A stretch of DNA of 34,451 nucleotides, from assembly GCA_017560095.1 (NCBI GenBank), contig JAFYOU010000040.1, positions 1 through 34,451 on the forward strand, in the 5' to 3' direction. This stretch comes from Candidatus Gastranaerophilales bacterium. GTDB lineage: Bacteria; Cyanobacteriota; Vampirovibrionia; Gastranaerophilales; Gastranaerophilaceae. Both the position numbers and the translations under genes were made by a program. The notes under the pieces are model-generated. The model ran no database searches, was not told where the DNA came from, and saw only the letters and a list, made by a program, of their open reading frames with translations. Shown here piece by piece: positions 14,990-22,920 of this stretch (the first letter of the stretch is position 1; each line of letters opens with the position of its first letter).

Positions 14990-15433
14990 TTTAATCAATT
15001 CTTTAAATAACTTTAATATGAATTCTATAATTTGTTGCAAGCTATAGAATTCATTTGTTTTAACAGGCTCATTTGGTGGCAAAATAGACCATAATGAAAT
15101 ATTATATTGTTCACACAATGGCTTAATTTTATTAAAATACTTATAATCAGAGTTTTTTTCAATTATCAAAACAATCCCAGCATTTTTTCCAGACATTCTA
15201 GAATAATGTAAACTTTGACCAATTGCCTCAGCCCATTTTGAAGCAAAATCAAATTCAACAGCATGAGTTTGAGTTAAACAATCAATTCTTGTATTATCAA
15301 TTAACTTTACTTCACTTCTACCATTTTGTTCTTTGCACCACATATTTTGATAATATTTTTCAGGATATAAATGTTTAGCATCTGCAACGGATACAAAAAA
15401 TAAAAAAAAGAAAACAATTCTCAAAGCCATCAT
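14972..15433 (-). CDS. Exported small protein of a nuclease-like conserved family, 153 aa
   Basis: A signal peptide occupies the first ~19 residues (MMALRIVFFFLFFVSVADA). The mature part has a conserved pattern I associate with a widespread uncharacterised family: YYQNMWCKEQNGRSEVKL, then DNTRIDCLTQTHAVEFDFA, then KWAEAIGQSLHY and AGIVLIIE. The order D...E-x-D-x-A-x-K followed by an EAIGQ helix resembles a PD-(D/E)xK nuclease-like fold, but catalysis is not established. It ends by overlapping flgC on the opposite strand, and a hairpin that should terminate flgC transcription lies within its 3' coding region. Function uncertain; export and family membership are fairly supported. Confidence 0.75.
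   Translation of the reverse strand: MMALRIVFFFLFFVSVADAKHLYPEKYYQNMWCKEQNGRSEVKLIDNTRIDCLTQTHAVEFDFASKWAEAIGQSLHYSRMSGKNAGIVLIIEKNSDYKYFNKIKPLCEQYNISLWSILPPNEPVKTNEFYSLQQIIEFILKLFKELIKLFANF
15018..15061 (+). terminator. Likely terminator of the flagellar operon, inside the convergent gene
   Basis: ATGAATTCTATA (15018-15029) pairs perfectly with TATAGAATTCAT (15043-15054), followed by TTGTTTT. It begins 29 bases after the flgC stop and lies in the coding sequence of the opposite-strand 153-aa gene. Confidence 0.6.
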
Positions 15434-15462
15434 AAATACAGTTTATCACCAACAAAACAAAT

Positions 15463-15491
15463 AAAAAAACCGCCTTAGATAAGGCGGTTTT
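15463..15491 (-). terminator. Strong terminator ending the ribosomal cluster after rplR
   Basis: On the minus strand AAAACCGCCTTA pairs with TAAGGCGGTTTT and is followed by more Ts. It lies 16 bases after the rplR stop and separates the ribosomal cluster from the next gene. Confidence 0.92.
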
Positions 15492-15507
15492 AAGTATTTG
15501 CAATTTA

Positions 15508-15870
15508 CTAGAATTGAAGACCAGCTTCTCTTGCAGCATCTGCTAAAGCAGCAACTCTTCCGTGGAATAAGAAACCACCACGGTCAAATACAACGCCTTC
15601 AATACCTTTAGCTAATGCTTTTTTTGCAACATCCGCACCAACAACTTTAGCAGCTTCGATGTTTCCACCGTGTTTTAAGCCTAATTCTTTCACTTTTGAA
15701 GATGAAGAAACTAAAGTTACACCATTTACATCATCAATAACTTGAGCATAAATGTGTTTTGTTGAACGATATACAGCTAATCTTGGCCATTGAGCATCGC
15801 CTGAAATTTTAAGACGTACTCTTTGGTGTCTTTTTCTTGTTTGTTCTTTTCTGTTGATTTGTTTTAACAT
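15508..15870 (-). CDS. rplR: Large-subunit ribosomal protein L18 (uL18)
   Basis: 120 residues, normal length. The basic N-terminus ([19 protein letters not shown]), the core [18 protein letters not shown] and the end [24 protein letters not shown] are all typical of L18, which binds 5S rRNA in the central protuberance. It is the last gene of this cluster: rpsE, rpmD, rplO and secY, which normally follow, are absent, and a strong terminator comes instead. It is separated from rplF by an unusually long 206-base spacer. Confidence 0.97.
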   Translation of the reverse strand: MLKQINRKEQTRKRHQRVRLKISGDAQWPRLAVYRSTKHIYAQVIDDVNGVTLVSSSSKVKELGLKHGGNIEAAKVVGADVAKKALAKGIEGVVFDRGGFLFHGRVAALADAAREAGLQF

Positions 15871-16034
15871 TTTTCTTACCTTTCACCAAAACCAGTTCCG
15901 CTTAGACGGCTGATTTATATTGGCAACTTTACTAATTGTAATACATTCCGCCTGTCGGTATTTCGTCAAACTGGCTACTACTAACGTTGTCGCTCGTTGA
16001 CTCAATTATCCTACGGCGGTCATCGATAGCTTCA

Positions 16035-16057
16035 ATTCAAAACTCAATGTTTTGAAT
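16035..16057 (-). repeat. 9-bp perfect hairpin in the long rplF-rplR spacer
   Basis: ATTCAAAAC and GTTTTGAAT flank a 5-base loop, about 20 bases after the rplF stop. No T run follows, so it may slow decay or act as a processing or attenuation site rather than end transcription. No ORF is found in the spacer. Confidence 0.6.
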
Positions 16058-16076
16058 TTTCGCTCCGGCTTACGCC

Positions 16077-16616
16077 CTATTTTTTACCAGCTTTACCAGC
16101 TTTACGAGCAATATATTCGCCTTCGTACTTAACACCTTTGCCTTTATAAGGTTCTGGTGGTCTTTTTGAACGAATTAACGCTGCAACGTCACCTACCATT
16201 TGTTTGTTAGTACCAGAAACTGTAACTTTTGTGTTAGCTTCTACAGCAATTGTGATACCAGCAGGTGGTTCGATGACAACTGGATGAGAATAGCCCAAAG
16301 AAAGATTGATTGCAGTTCCTTGCATAGCAGCACGATAACCTACACCAACGATTTCTAGCTTTTTCTCAAATGGTGTATGAACACCGTTAATAGCATTTGA
16401 AATTAAAGTTCTAAATAAACCATGTAAGCTTCTAGATTTTCTATCATCAGCCTTACGATTTACCTCAACTTCATTTTCTTTAATTACTACTTCAATTTCA
16501 GAAGGAAATTCAACTGTTTCAGTACCTTTTGGCCCTTTTGCAGTTAAAACATTACCTTCAACTTTTACTTCAACTCCAGCTGGAATTGAAATTGGTAATT
16601 TACCGATTCTTGACAT
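16077..16616 (-). CDS. rplF: Large-subunit ribosomal protein L6 (uL6)
   Basis: 179 residues with the two-domain L6 layout. It starts MSRIGKLPISIPAGVEVKVEG and ends with the conserved RNA-binding tail RRPPEPYKGKGVKYEGEYIARKAGK (read here as KRPPEPYKGKGVKY). L6 binds 23S rRNA near the factor-binding site. It is translated from a GGAGAAAG Shine-Dalgarno sequence and follows rpsH by 79 bases in the detached downstream part of the cluster. Confidence 0.97.
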   Translation of the reverse strand: MSRIGKLPISIPAGVEVKVEGNVLTAKGPKGTETVEFPSEIEVVIKENEVEVNRKADDRKSRSLHGLFRTLISNAINGVHTPFEKKLEIVGVGYRAAMQGTAINLSLGYSHPVVIEPPAGITIAVEANTKVTVSGTNKQMVGDVAALIRSKRPPEPYKGKGVKYEGEYIARKAGKAGKK

Positions 16617-16695
16617 TTTCTTTCTCCTTTTGCTTTAAAAGCGGGAACGCATCGTATTTAAACGATTTAACCCTTAGTAATAACAAATTGCTACA

Positions 16696-17091
16696 TTACC
16701 AAACGTAGCAAAGTACTTCACCACCAAGCTTGTTAGCACGAGCAGCTTTTTCAGTCATTAAACCTTTAGAAGTTGAAATAACTGCGATACCCATACCATC
16801 AAAAACTCTTGGCATATTTTTAGCTTTAGAATATACTCTTAAGCCTGGTTTTGATACTCTTTTAAGACCAGTGATTACACTTTGTCCGTTTAAGTATTTT
16901 AAAGTTACATTGATAAATTTAAAACCATCTTTTTCTTCAACGGTGTAGCTATCAACATAACCTTCTGCTTGAAGAACTTTAATTAATTCTTCTTTAAGGT
17001 TTGACGCAGGCATAGAAACTGATTCATGTTTAACGATTTTAGCGTTTCTAATGCGAGTTAAAGCGTCAGCGATTGGATCATTGATTGTCAT
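16696..17091 (-). CDS. rpsH: Small-subunit ribosomal protein S8 (uS8)
   Basis: 131 residues. It begins NDPIADALTRIRNAK and ends with the signature KLGGEVLCYVW, and also has the STSKGLMT loop that binds 16S rRNA helix 21. In most bacteria S8 directly follows S14. Here 1.9 kb with two opposite-strand genes separates it from rpsN, so rpsH-rplF-rplR must have their own promoter in 17092-17287. S8 is the classical autogenous regulator of the spc operon in E. coli; whether that holds here is unknown. Confidence 0.97.
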   Translation of the reverse strand: MTINDPIADALTRIRNAKIVKHESVSMPASNLKEELIKVLQAEGYVDSYTVEEKDGFKFINVTLKYLNGQSVITGLKRVSKPGLRVYSKAKNMPRVFDGMGIAVISTSKGLMTEKAARANKLGGEVLCYVW

Positions 17092-17109
17092 GATTTTCCT
17101 TTCTACTTG

Positions 17110-17154
17110 CGAGAATTAATCTCGTAGTTTAGCTAAGTACGCACACAACTGTGC
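17110..17154 (-). promoter_or_regulatory. Two small hairpins in the rpsH leader
   Basis: CGAGA-ATTAA-TCTCG (17110-17124) and GCACA-CAAC-TGTGC (17141-17154), both perfect 5-bp stems, lie between the rpsH start and its expected promoter. They could form a ribosomal-protein binding leader, but the link is only positional. Confidence 0.4.
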
Positions 17155-17287
17155 AAAACTAATGATATTTCAAACATGTTTTTTATGCAAATTTTTATGA
17201 AGAATTGTTAAACATTTTAAAATTTATTATCAATTATTATTTTTATCAGTTTTATACAACTAAAACATTTTCAAAAGGAAAAATAAC

Positions 17288-18523
17288 ATGAGAATTACCC
17301 CGATTAATTACAATTATTTAAACAATAATTATAAAATTAATAATAATATCAAAAATAAACATATAGTACATTTTACTGGAGATAAAGCTGAAAATACAGA
17401 TGGAGAAGTCTTCGCAAAAGTAATGGCAGGCTGTGCGGCATTTGCAGCTGTTGTTACAACAATAGGGTGTTTTGGTTATAATTATTTAGCAGGGCAAAGC
17501 AATCAAGCACAAGAAAATCCCAATACGCCTTTTAATGACACAAGTTTAGTTCAATTTGTCCCATCAAATGAAAGAACTCCTGAATATCATAACGTTAAAA
17601 GCGGTGATACATTATCAAAAATTGTAAAACACTATGCGCAACTTCCAGATGATTATCCAAACGAAATGCTTGAACCATACTATTTAATTCTTGAAAATGA
17701 TAATCCTAATGCCTGGGAAGACAGAAATATAATTAAAGCAGGTATAACTATAAGGGTAGATGGTATTTGCCCAGAAAATGTTTATCTTGATGGTATCGAT
17801 CCAGCAGCAAAAGCAGACGAAACCGAAGAAAATGATATTAGATACGAAAAAGTAACAATAAATGAGTTGACATTTACATTTGATATTGGAACAGTTTCAA
17901 AAGAATTTCTCGGAAGATACGAAGGACGAGAAAATGGAAAATTTAAAACTATTGATAAAACATTGTCTGGAGACATTATAGTTACTAATTATCTTGGTTC
18001 CACTCCCAAAGATGGCGTCAAAAATGAAATAACTTACAATAAAGAAGGTCAAATTATTAAATATGGAGAACGGGACCCAAAAGGAGAAAGGTATTGGAAA
18101 TATTTTGTAACATACGAATACACTGGTGATACACTAATTGAAACATTAAGCCCAGATAGAGCAATTAGTGATTTTTATAGAATTACAACAAAATATGACC
18201 GAGAAGAAGATATTGTCTTTTTGAAAGAATTTTCAAATGACGAAAAAGTTGTTGCAAGGGTCGATTTTATTTCAGGCATAGCTGAAATTGGCGGAGAAAC
18301 TTGGATATTTGATGAAGGCACATTTAAATATAATAAAACCGATGATGAAATTGGATATTATAGCGGAACTATTAATGGACAACGTGTGATTATCGAACCT
18401 TCTAAATCTGGATTTTCAGTTCAATTTTTTGCAGATGGTGAAGTAGAAACAGTATTAGAATTCAATACAGACGGAGAAAAAATTACTCCAAAAGGCGAAG
18501 GGATTTGGCCTTGGCAACGATAA
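17288..18523 (+). CDS. LysM-domain membrane protein, 411 aa, inserted in the ribosomal cluster
   Basis: An Asn/Tyr-rich N-terminus carries the motif H-I-V-H-F-T-G (25-31). One transmembrane helix follows (~46-68), then a LysM domain (~99-157: YHNVKSGDTLSKIVKHY ... LENDNPNAWEDRN ... AGITIRV), expected to bind peptidoglycan. Residues ~180-411 form a beta-rich tail with repeated YD-like hairpins such as YNKEGQIIKYGERD and FNTDGEKITPKG. The protein thus probably sits in the inner membrane with its LysM domain in the periplasm. Shine-Dalgarno AAAAGG precedes the ATG. It lies on the strand opposite to the ribosomal genes on both sides, between rpsN and rpsH, and is followed by the 118-aa gene. Confidence 0.88.
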   Translation: MRITPINYNYLNNNYKINNNIKNKHIVHFTGDKAENTDGEVFAKVMAGCAAFAAVVTTIGCFGYNYLAGQSNQAQENPNTPFNDTSLVQFVPSNERTPEYHNVKSGDTLSKIVKHYAQLPDDYPNEMLEPYYLILENDNPNAWEDRNIIKAGITIRVDGICPENVYLDGIDPAAKADETEENDIRYEKVTINELTFTFDIGTVSKEFLGRYEGRENGKFKTIDKTLSGDIIVTNYLGSTPKDGVKNEITYNKEGQIIKYGERDPKGERYWKYFVTYEYTGDTLIETLSPDRAISDFYRITTKYDREEDIVFLKEFSNDEKVVARVDFISGIAEIGGETWIFDEGTFKYNKTDDEIGYYSGTINGQRVIIEPSKSGFSVQFFADGEVETVLEFNTDGEKITPKGEGIWPWQR

Positions 18524-18573
18524 AGATTAATTAATATTAGTAAATTAACAATATTTTAAAAGAAAGGAAAAAT

Positions 18574-18930
18574 ATGCAACCTATTAGTTTTGGCGCTATG
18601 CTACGCATAAAAGGAACCCCAGCAGAATTGTGGGAACAAAAAGGCGAAGATAATTATAAAAAAACTGGAACATATGTAGAAGAATCCATATATATCAACC
18701 CAGATCAAGTTACTAGGGTAGAAACTCAAATAACCCGAGAAGATGTATACCATAATGATGGATGCTGTATGGGTATGCTTCGTGGCATAGTTATAGGAAA
18801 AGGTGGTGCAATTATTCATCTATCAGATGGTGAAGAAATAGAATTAGATAGCCCCGCAGAGAAAGTTATCGATGCACTATATGAAGCACAACAAGCAACA
18901 GATAGACCTTATATTGATTTTACAGCATAA
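18574..18930 (+). CDS. Hypothetical protein, 118 aa
   Basis: Not recognised. It starts MQPISFGAMLRIKGTPAELW, so the I-S-F-G-A form of the recurring N-terminal motif lies right after the initiator. The rest is a small alpha/beta protein: YINPDQVTRVETQITREDVY, a G-rich turn GMLRGIVIGKGGAIIHL, then SDGEEIELDSPAEKVIDALYEA. A Cys-Cys pair precedes the turn. No signal peptide or membrane helix. The pattern 'residue-wise beta hairpin then SPAEKVIDAL' looks like a small regulatory or adaptor domain. It follows the LysM gene by 50 bases with its own AAAGGAAA Shine-Dalgarno sequence and ends at a bidirectional terminator, so the two form one operon. Confidence 0.8.
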   Translation: MQPISFGAMLRIKGTPAELWEQKGEDNYKKTGTYVEESIYINPDQVTRVETQITREDVYHNDGCCMGMLRGIVIGKGGAIIHLSDGEEIELDSPAEKVIDALYEAQQATDRPYIDFTA

Positions 18931-18970
18931 TAAATACAAAAAATTTTTAAACAAAATATGTTTTAACACA

Positions 18971-19000
18971 AAAACACTCCCCAACAAAAGGGAGTGTTTT
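18971..19000. terminator. Bidirectional terminator between the 118-aa gene and rpsN
   Basis: AAAACACTCCC (18971-18981) pairs perfectly with GGGAGTGTTTT (18990-19000). It ends the plus-strand LysM operon and, on the minus strand, lies 17 bases after the rpsN stop, so it also ends the upstream half of the ribosomal cluster. Confidence 0.92.
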
Positions 19001-19016
19001 AATTCAATTTTCCTTA

Positions 19017-19223
19017 CTACCAAGAAGCTTTTGTAACGCCTGGTAATAAGCCACGATGTGCCATTTGTCTTAGGCAAATTCTGCAAATACCGAAATCTCT
19101 ATGGAAACCATGAGGACGGCCGCAGATGGAACAACGATTGTGCAATCTTACAACTGGATATTTTCCTTTTGCTGCAAGTTCACGTCTTGTTTGTTCTTTG
19201 TTTATCATTGCTTTTTTAGCCAT
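19017..19223 (-). CDS. rpsN: Small-subunit ribosomal protein S14, zinc-binding type (uS14)
   Basis: 68 residues with two Cys-x-x-Cys pairs ([11 protein letters not shown] and [11 protein letters not shown]), the zinc-ribbon short form. The end, [13 protein letters not shown], is standard. The N-terminus is a few residues longer than the usual 61. True cyanobacteria mostly carry the longer zinc-free S14 elsewhere, so this copy inside the cluster points to a non-photosynthetic relative or another phylum. It is the last gene of the upstream part of the cluster and is followed by a terminator. Confidence 0.97.
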   Translation of the reverse strand: MAKKAMINKEQTRRELAAKGKYPVVRLHNRCSICGRPHGFHRDFGICRICLRQMAHRGLLPGVTKASW

Positions 19224-19247
19224 TGTTAAAGTTTTCTCCTATATTTA

Positions 19248-19802
19248 TTATTTTGTTTTAAAAGGCATACCTAAGTGTTTCAATAAAGCTCTTGCTTCAT
19301 CATCAGTTGTAGCAGTTGTAATAATTGAAACATTCATACCTTTTACAATATCAACTTCATCATAATGGATTTCTGGGAACAATGATTGTTCTTTTAAACC
19401 GAATGTGTAGTTACCACGACCATCGAAACTTTTTGGGCTAACACCTCTAAAGTCACGAATACGAGGTAATACAACACAAACTAATTTTTGGAAGAAATCA
19501 TACATTCTTTCGCCTCTAAGAGTAACCATAGCACCAACTGGCATACCTTCTCTTAGTTTGTATGAAGCGATTGATTTTTTAGCTTTAGTTGAAAGAGCTT
19601 TTTGACCAGCAATTTTTGTTAATTGATTAACAATTGTTTCTGCTAATTTTGAATTGTGTGATGCTTCACCAACACCCATATTCAAAACGATTTTAGCCAT
19701 TTTAGGAATTTGCATATCATTTTTATAAGCAAATTCTTCTTTTAATTTAGCTCTTACTTCGTTATTGTAACGGTCTTTTAAATTACCGGTTGTTTTAGAC
19801 AT
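19248..19802 (-). CDS. rplE: Large-subunit ribosomal protein L5 (uL5)
   Basis: 184 residues, normal length. Key segments: [16 protein letters not shown]-like [17 protein letters not shown], the loop [25 protein letters not shown] that contacts 5S rRNA and P-site tRNA, and the end [21 protein letters not shown]. It is co-transcribed with rpsN (24 bases downstream) and rplX (75 bases upstream). Confidence 0.97.
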   Translation of the reverse strand: MSKTTGNLKDRYNNEVRAKLKEEFAYKNDMQIPKMAKIVLNMGVGEASHNSKLAETIVNQLTKIAGQKALSTKAKKSIASYKLREGMPVGAMVTLRGERMYDFFQKLVCVVLPRIRDFRGVSPKSFDGRGNYTFGLKEQSLFPEIHYDEVDIVKGMNVSIITTATTDDEARALLKHLGMPFKTK

Positions 19803-19877
19803 AACGTTTTTCCTTTTCTTAGCCTTTGAAATTCTGCCTTATCAGCCTGTCGAATTTCAATGCCCCACTATTGTGGT

Positions 19878-20213
19878 CTATACATCAATTGTTTCGCCGC
19901 ATTTTTGACAAACGCGAACTTTTTTACCATCTTTCACAACATGACCTACACGAGTTGCTTTTTCGCAAGATGGACAGCAAATCATAACTTTTGAAGCATT
20001 TAAGGGTTTAGCAATTTTATTTAAGCCACCTTGAACGCCTGCCATAGGATTTGCTTTTTGAGCTTTAGTTACAACATTCACACCGTCAACTAAAACTGTT
20101 CCTTTAGCTAAGTTAACGTCTTTTACGTTTCCTTGTTTACCTTTGTCTTTACCAGAAACAACGATAACACGGTCACCTACTTTTGTGTGAAGTTTTTTGT
20201 TAGTTTTCGCCAT
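19878..20213 (-). CDS. rplX: Large-subunit ribosomal protein L24 (uL24)
   Basis: 111 residues. The KOW motif VGDRVIVVSGKDKGKQGNVK near residue 12 and the C-terminal zinc ribbon CCPSCEKATRVGHVV ... VCQKCGETIDV are visible, with four cysteines in two pairs. L24 initiates 50S assembly by binding the 5' end of 23S rRNA. In canonical position between rplN and rplE. Confidence 0.97.
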   Translation of the reverse strand: MAKTNKKLHTKVGDRVIVVSGKDKGKQGNVKDVNLAKGTVLVDGVNVVTKAQKANPMAGVQGGLNKIAKPLNASKVMICCPSCEKATRVGHVVKDGKKVRVCQKCGETIDV

Positions 20214-20233
20214 TTTCCTATATTCCTATTTTA

Positions 20234-20602
20234 TTATATTACTTCTGGAGCAAGAGAAATAATTTTCATGAAATTCTTTTCTCTTAATTCACGAGCAACT
20301 GGGCCAAATACACGAGTTCCTTTTGGGCCACCATCTTTGTTGATGATTACTGCAGCGTTGTCGTCAAAACGGATAACTGAACCGTCTTTACGTTTGATAT
20401 CAGCTTTTGTTCTAACTACTACTGCAGAAACAACGTCAGATTTTTTAACTGCCATATTTGGAGTTGCATCTTTAACGGTAGCAACGATAACGTCACCAAC
20501 GCTAGCATATTTTTTATTACCAGAGCCCATAACACGGATGCAAAGAAGTTCTTTAGCACCTGTATTATCAGCAACTTGTAATCTTGTTTCTTGTTGTATC
20601 AT
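20234..20602 (-). CDS. rplN: Large-subunit ribosomal protein L14 (uL14)
   Basis: 122 residues, exactly the usual length. It begins [20 protein letters not shown] and has the conserved strand [18 protein letters not shown] and the end [13 protein letters not shown]14 forms an intersubunit bridge with 16S helix 14 and is the ribosome silencing factor's docking site. In canonical order after rpsQ. Confidence 0.98.
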   Translation of the reverse strand: MIQQETRLQVADNTGAKELLCIRVMGSGNKKYASVGDVIVATVKDATPNMAVKKSDVVSAVVVRTKADIKRKDGSVIRFDDNAAVIINKDGGPKGTRVFGPVARELREKNFMKIISLAPEVI

Positions 20603-20626
20603 ATCTTGTTACCTTATTTCTTTAAA

Positions 20627-20872
20627 CTACTGAGCAACGCTTACAACTTTATCTAATGTCCATCTGATAGAACCAGATAGTGGTTTAGATTCAACAATTG
20701 TAACAACGTCACCAACGTGGCATTGATTTTCCATATCACGAACTTTGAAGTTCTTTGTGAATGTCATTGTTTTTTTGTATTTTTTGTGAGCTTTCTTTTC
20801 AGCAACTTGAACTACAATTGCTTTTTCCATTTTATCGCTCACTACTGTTCCTTGTTTTACTTTTTTAGGCAT
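20627..20872 (-). CDS. rpsQ: Small-subunit ribosomal protein S17 (uS17)
   Basis: 81 residues, normal length. OB-fold pattern with GTVVSDKMEKAIVVQVAEKK, KKTMTFTKNFKVRD, CHVGDVVTIVESKPLS and the end RWTLDKVV. It binds 16S helix 11 and the 5' domain. It follows rpmC by 12 bases. Confidence 0.97.
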   Translation of the reverse strand: MPKKVKQGTVVSDKMEKAIVVQVAEKKAHKKYKKTMTFTKNFKVRDMENQCHVGDVVTIVESKPLSGSIRWTLDKVVSVAQ

Positions 20873-20884
20873 TTCGTTTTTTCC

Positions 20885-21082
20885 TTACGCTTGTAGCTCT
20901 TTTTGTCTTAAAACAGTTTTTGCTCTAGCAATTAATTTTTTTGTATTTTTAATTGAAGCAGTATTTTCAAGCTGTTTTAATTTATTGTGACCCATTCTTA
21001 AAGTGAATAATTCTTTTTTGGATTCAAGAATTAACTCTTTTAATTCGTCAACTGATTTTTCTTTTATTTCTTGAAGTTTCAT
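20885..21082 (-). CDS. rpmC: Large-subunit ribosomal protein L29 (uL29)
   Basis: 65 residues forming two long helices. Signatures are KEKSVDELKELILESKKELF, then LRMGHNKLKQLENTASIK and KKLIARAKTVLRQKE. It sits at the polypeptide exit near trigger-factor contacts. It lies ten bases after rplP. Confidence 0.97.
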   Translation of the reverse strand: MKLQEIKEKSVDELKELILESKKELFTLRMGHNKLKQLENTASIKNTKKLIARAKTVLRQKELQA

Positions 21083-21091
21083 TTTGTCTAC

Positions 21092-21496
21092 CTACTTTTC
21101 TATTACTCTTAATTTGATAGGCAATTTTTGAGCAGCTAGTTCTAGAGCTTCAACAGCTTCATTTCTGTTTTCAAAAGCTACTTCAAATAAAACTCTGCCC
21201 GGTTTAACAACCGCTACCCAATATTCAGGGTTACCTTTACCTTTACCCATACGAGTTTCAGCAGGTTTAGCAGTAATTGGTTTATCTGGGAATATTTTAA
21301 TCCAAACTTCACCGCCACGTTTGATTTTTCTTGTAATAACACGACGTGCAGCTTCAATTTGTCTTGACGTAATCCAAGCAGGTTCTAGCGCTTGAAGACC
21401 ATATTGACCTAATTCAAGAGCGCAACCTCTTGTCTCTGTTCCCTTCATGTTGCCTTTCATTTTTTTACGAAATTTTGTCTTTTTAGGCATTAACAT
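21092..21496 (-). CDS. rplP: Large-subunit ribosomal protein L16 (uL16)
   Basis: 134 residues, close to the usual 136-140. It begins [15 protein letters not shown] (the initiator could be either Met1 or Met3) and contains the highly conserved [20 protein letters not shown], the [15 protein letters not shown] strand and [19 protein letters not shown] with the tRNA-contacting loop. L16 lies beside the A-site tRNA elbow and the peptidyl-transferase centre. Confidence 0.97.
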   Translation of the reverse strand: MLMPKKTKFRKKMKGNMKGTETRGCALELGQYGLQALEPAWITSRQIEAARRVITRKIKRGGEVWIKIFPDKPITAKPAETRMGKGKGNPEYWVAVVKPGRVLFEVAFENRNEAVEALELAAQKLPIKLRVIEK

Positions 21497-21525
21497 TGTT
21501 ATATTTCTCCTAATTTTTTCCTAAG

Positions 21526-22266
21526 TTATGCTTGTTCAGCTTGTGGTTGTTCTGAACGTTTTGGACGTCTTTGAAAACGAGTGTTTTCTTTTGAAGCTGG
21601 TTTTTTAACTTTAATGTTTTGATCAGCTTTTTCGCCTGGAAGTAATTCGCCTTTGCAAACCCAAACTTTTACGCCGATTTTACCCATTACTGTATCAGCT
21701 TCAGCGAAACCGTATTGAACGTCAGCTCTTAAAGTTTGTAGAGGAATTCTACCTTCTTTAGCCCATTCGCTACGTGCAATTTCTGCACCACCTAAACGAC
21801 CAGATACCATAACTTTGATACCTTGAACGCCAGCGCGCATTGTTCTTTGCATTGCTTGTTTCATAGCGCGTCTGAAAGCAATACGTTTTTCCAATTGAAG
21901 AGCAATGTTTTCAGCAACTAATTGAGCATCAACATCGATTCTTGCAACTTCTACAACGTCGATTGTAACAGTATTTGTTTTGATTAATTTTTGTACAGCA
22001 ATTCTTAATTCATCAATTCCTTGACCGCCACGACCTACAACGATACCAGGTTTCGCAGTAACTACTGTAATATTTACATTATTAGCTTTTCTTGCAATAT
22101 TAATTCTTGATACGCCAGCAGTGTATAGTTTTTTCTTAATGAATTTTCTGATAACTGCATCTTGTGCGATATTAAGAGCATATTGACCTTTTTTAGCAAA
22201 CCATGTAGAAACCCATGGTTCAATTATCCCTACTCTAAATCCGGTTGGATGTGTTTTTTGTCCCAT
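21526..22266 (-). CDS. rpsC: Small-subunit ribosomal protein S3 (uS3)
   Basis: 246 residues. It begins MGQKTHPTGFRVGIIEPWVS. The KH domain's loop is PGIVVGRGGQGIDEL, with the GxxG motif as GRGG. The C-terminal domain holds RTMRAGVQGIKVMVSGRLGGAE and PLQTLRADVQYGFAEA. A lysine-rich, probably flexible tail of about 35 residues (after VCKGELLPGE) extends the protein. S3 forms part of the mRNA entry channel and its helicase activity. Confidence 0.98.
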   Translation of the reverse strand: MGQKTHPTGFRVGIIEPWVSTWFAKKGQYALNIAQDAVIRKFIKKKLYTAGVSRINIARKANNVNITVVTAKPGIVVGRGGQGIDELRIAVQKLIKTNTVTIDVVEVARIDVDAQLVAENIALQLEKRIAFRRAMKQAMQRTMRAGVQGIKVMVSGRLGGAEIARSEWAKEGRIPLQTLRADVQYGFAEADTVMGKIGVKVWVCKGELLPGEKADQNIKVKKPASKENTRFQRRPKRSEQPQAEQA

Positions 22267-22275
22267 GTCTTTCTC

Positions 22276-22611
22276 CTAGTCCTTTGCTACTTTCACTGTT
22301 AAATGAGATGTTCTTTTTAATCTCTTATACATTCTACCTTGAGCTCTTGGTCTTACTCTTCTGTAAGTTGGAGCTTCATCAGCGAAAATTTCAGAAACTT
22401 TAAGAACTTCTGCTGTTGCACCAAATTTTTCTGATGCATTAGCGATAGCAGCATTTAAGTTTTTCTCAACTATTCTAGCTGCAAAGTAAGGCATAAATTT
22501 AAGCATTCTTTGTGCTTCAGTTGCCTTTTTACCACGGATTAGATTAATTACTCTGCGAATCTTTCTAGCCGTCATTTTAATATCTGTTTGTTTTGATATA
22601 GCTTCTTGCAT
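22276..22611 (-). CDS. rplV: Large-subunit ribosomal protein L22 (uL22)
   Basis: 111 residues. The pattern ARKIRRVINLIRGKKATEAQ, then AARIVEKNLNAAIANASE and the C-terminal hairpin YRRVRPRAQGRMYKRLKRTSH is typical; the hairpin lines the peptide exit tunnel and is where macrolide-resistance changes occur in other species. Sixteen bases separate it from rpsS. Confidence 0.97.
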   Translation of the reverse strand: MQEAISKQTDIKMTARKIRRVINLIRGKKATEAQRMLKFMPYFAARIVEKNLNAAIANASEKFGATAEVLKVSEIFADEAPTYRRVRPRAQGRMYKRLKRTSHLTVKVAKD

Positions 22612-22627
22612 TTTTCTATTTCCTTAG

Positions 22628-22906
22628 TTATTTCTTCTTAGCTGTCTTATCAGCGGCGTGGCCTCTGTAAGTTCTTGTTAGTGCAAATTCACCTAATTTA
22701 TGACCAACCATTTGTTCAGTAACATAAACTGGTACGTGAGTTTTACCATTGTGAACTGCAATTGTGTGACCAAGCATGTCAGGCACAATCATAGAAGCTC
22801 TTGACCAAGTTTTAATAACTTTCTTTTCGTTTTTTTCATTCATCATCGCAACTTTTTTCTCTAAAGATGGATGGATGTATGGACCTTTTTTTAATGAACG
22901 AGCCAT
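22628..22906 (-). CDS. rpsS: Small-subunit ribosomal protein S19 (uS19)
   Basis: 92 residues, normal length: [19 protein letters not shown], then [40 protein letters not shown] and [12 protein letters not shown]19 sits in the 30S head near the A and P sites and binds S13. Canonical place between rplB and rplV. Confidence 0.98.
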   Translation of the reverse strand: MARSLKKGPYIHPSLEKKVAMMNEKNEKKVIKTWSRASMIVPDMLGHTIAVHNGKTHVPVYVTEQMVGHKLGEFALTRTYRGHAADKTAKKK

Positions 22907-22920
22907 CTATTTATGTTCTC

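Noticed and set aside
15018-15054. Inverted repeat as a mobile-element end
   Set aside because: No transposase or target duplication is present; its position after flgC and T tail fit a terminator better.
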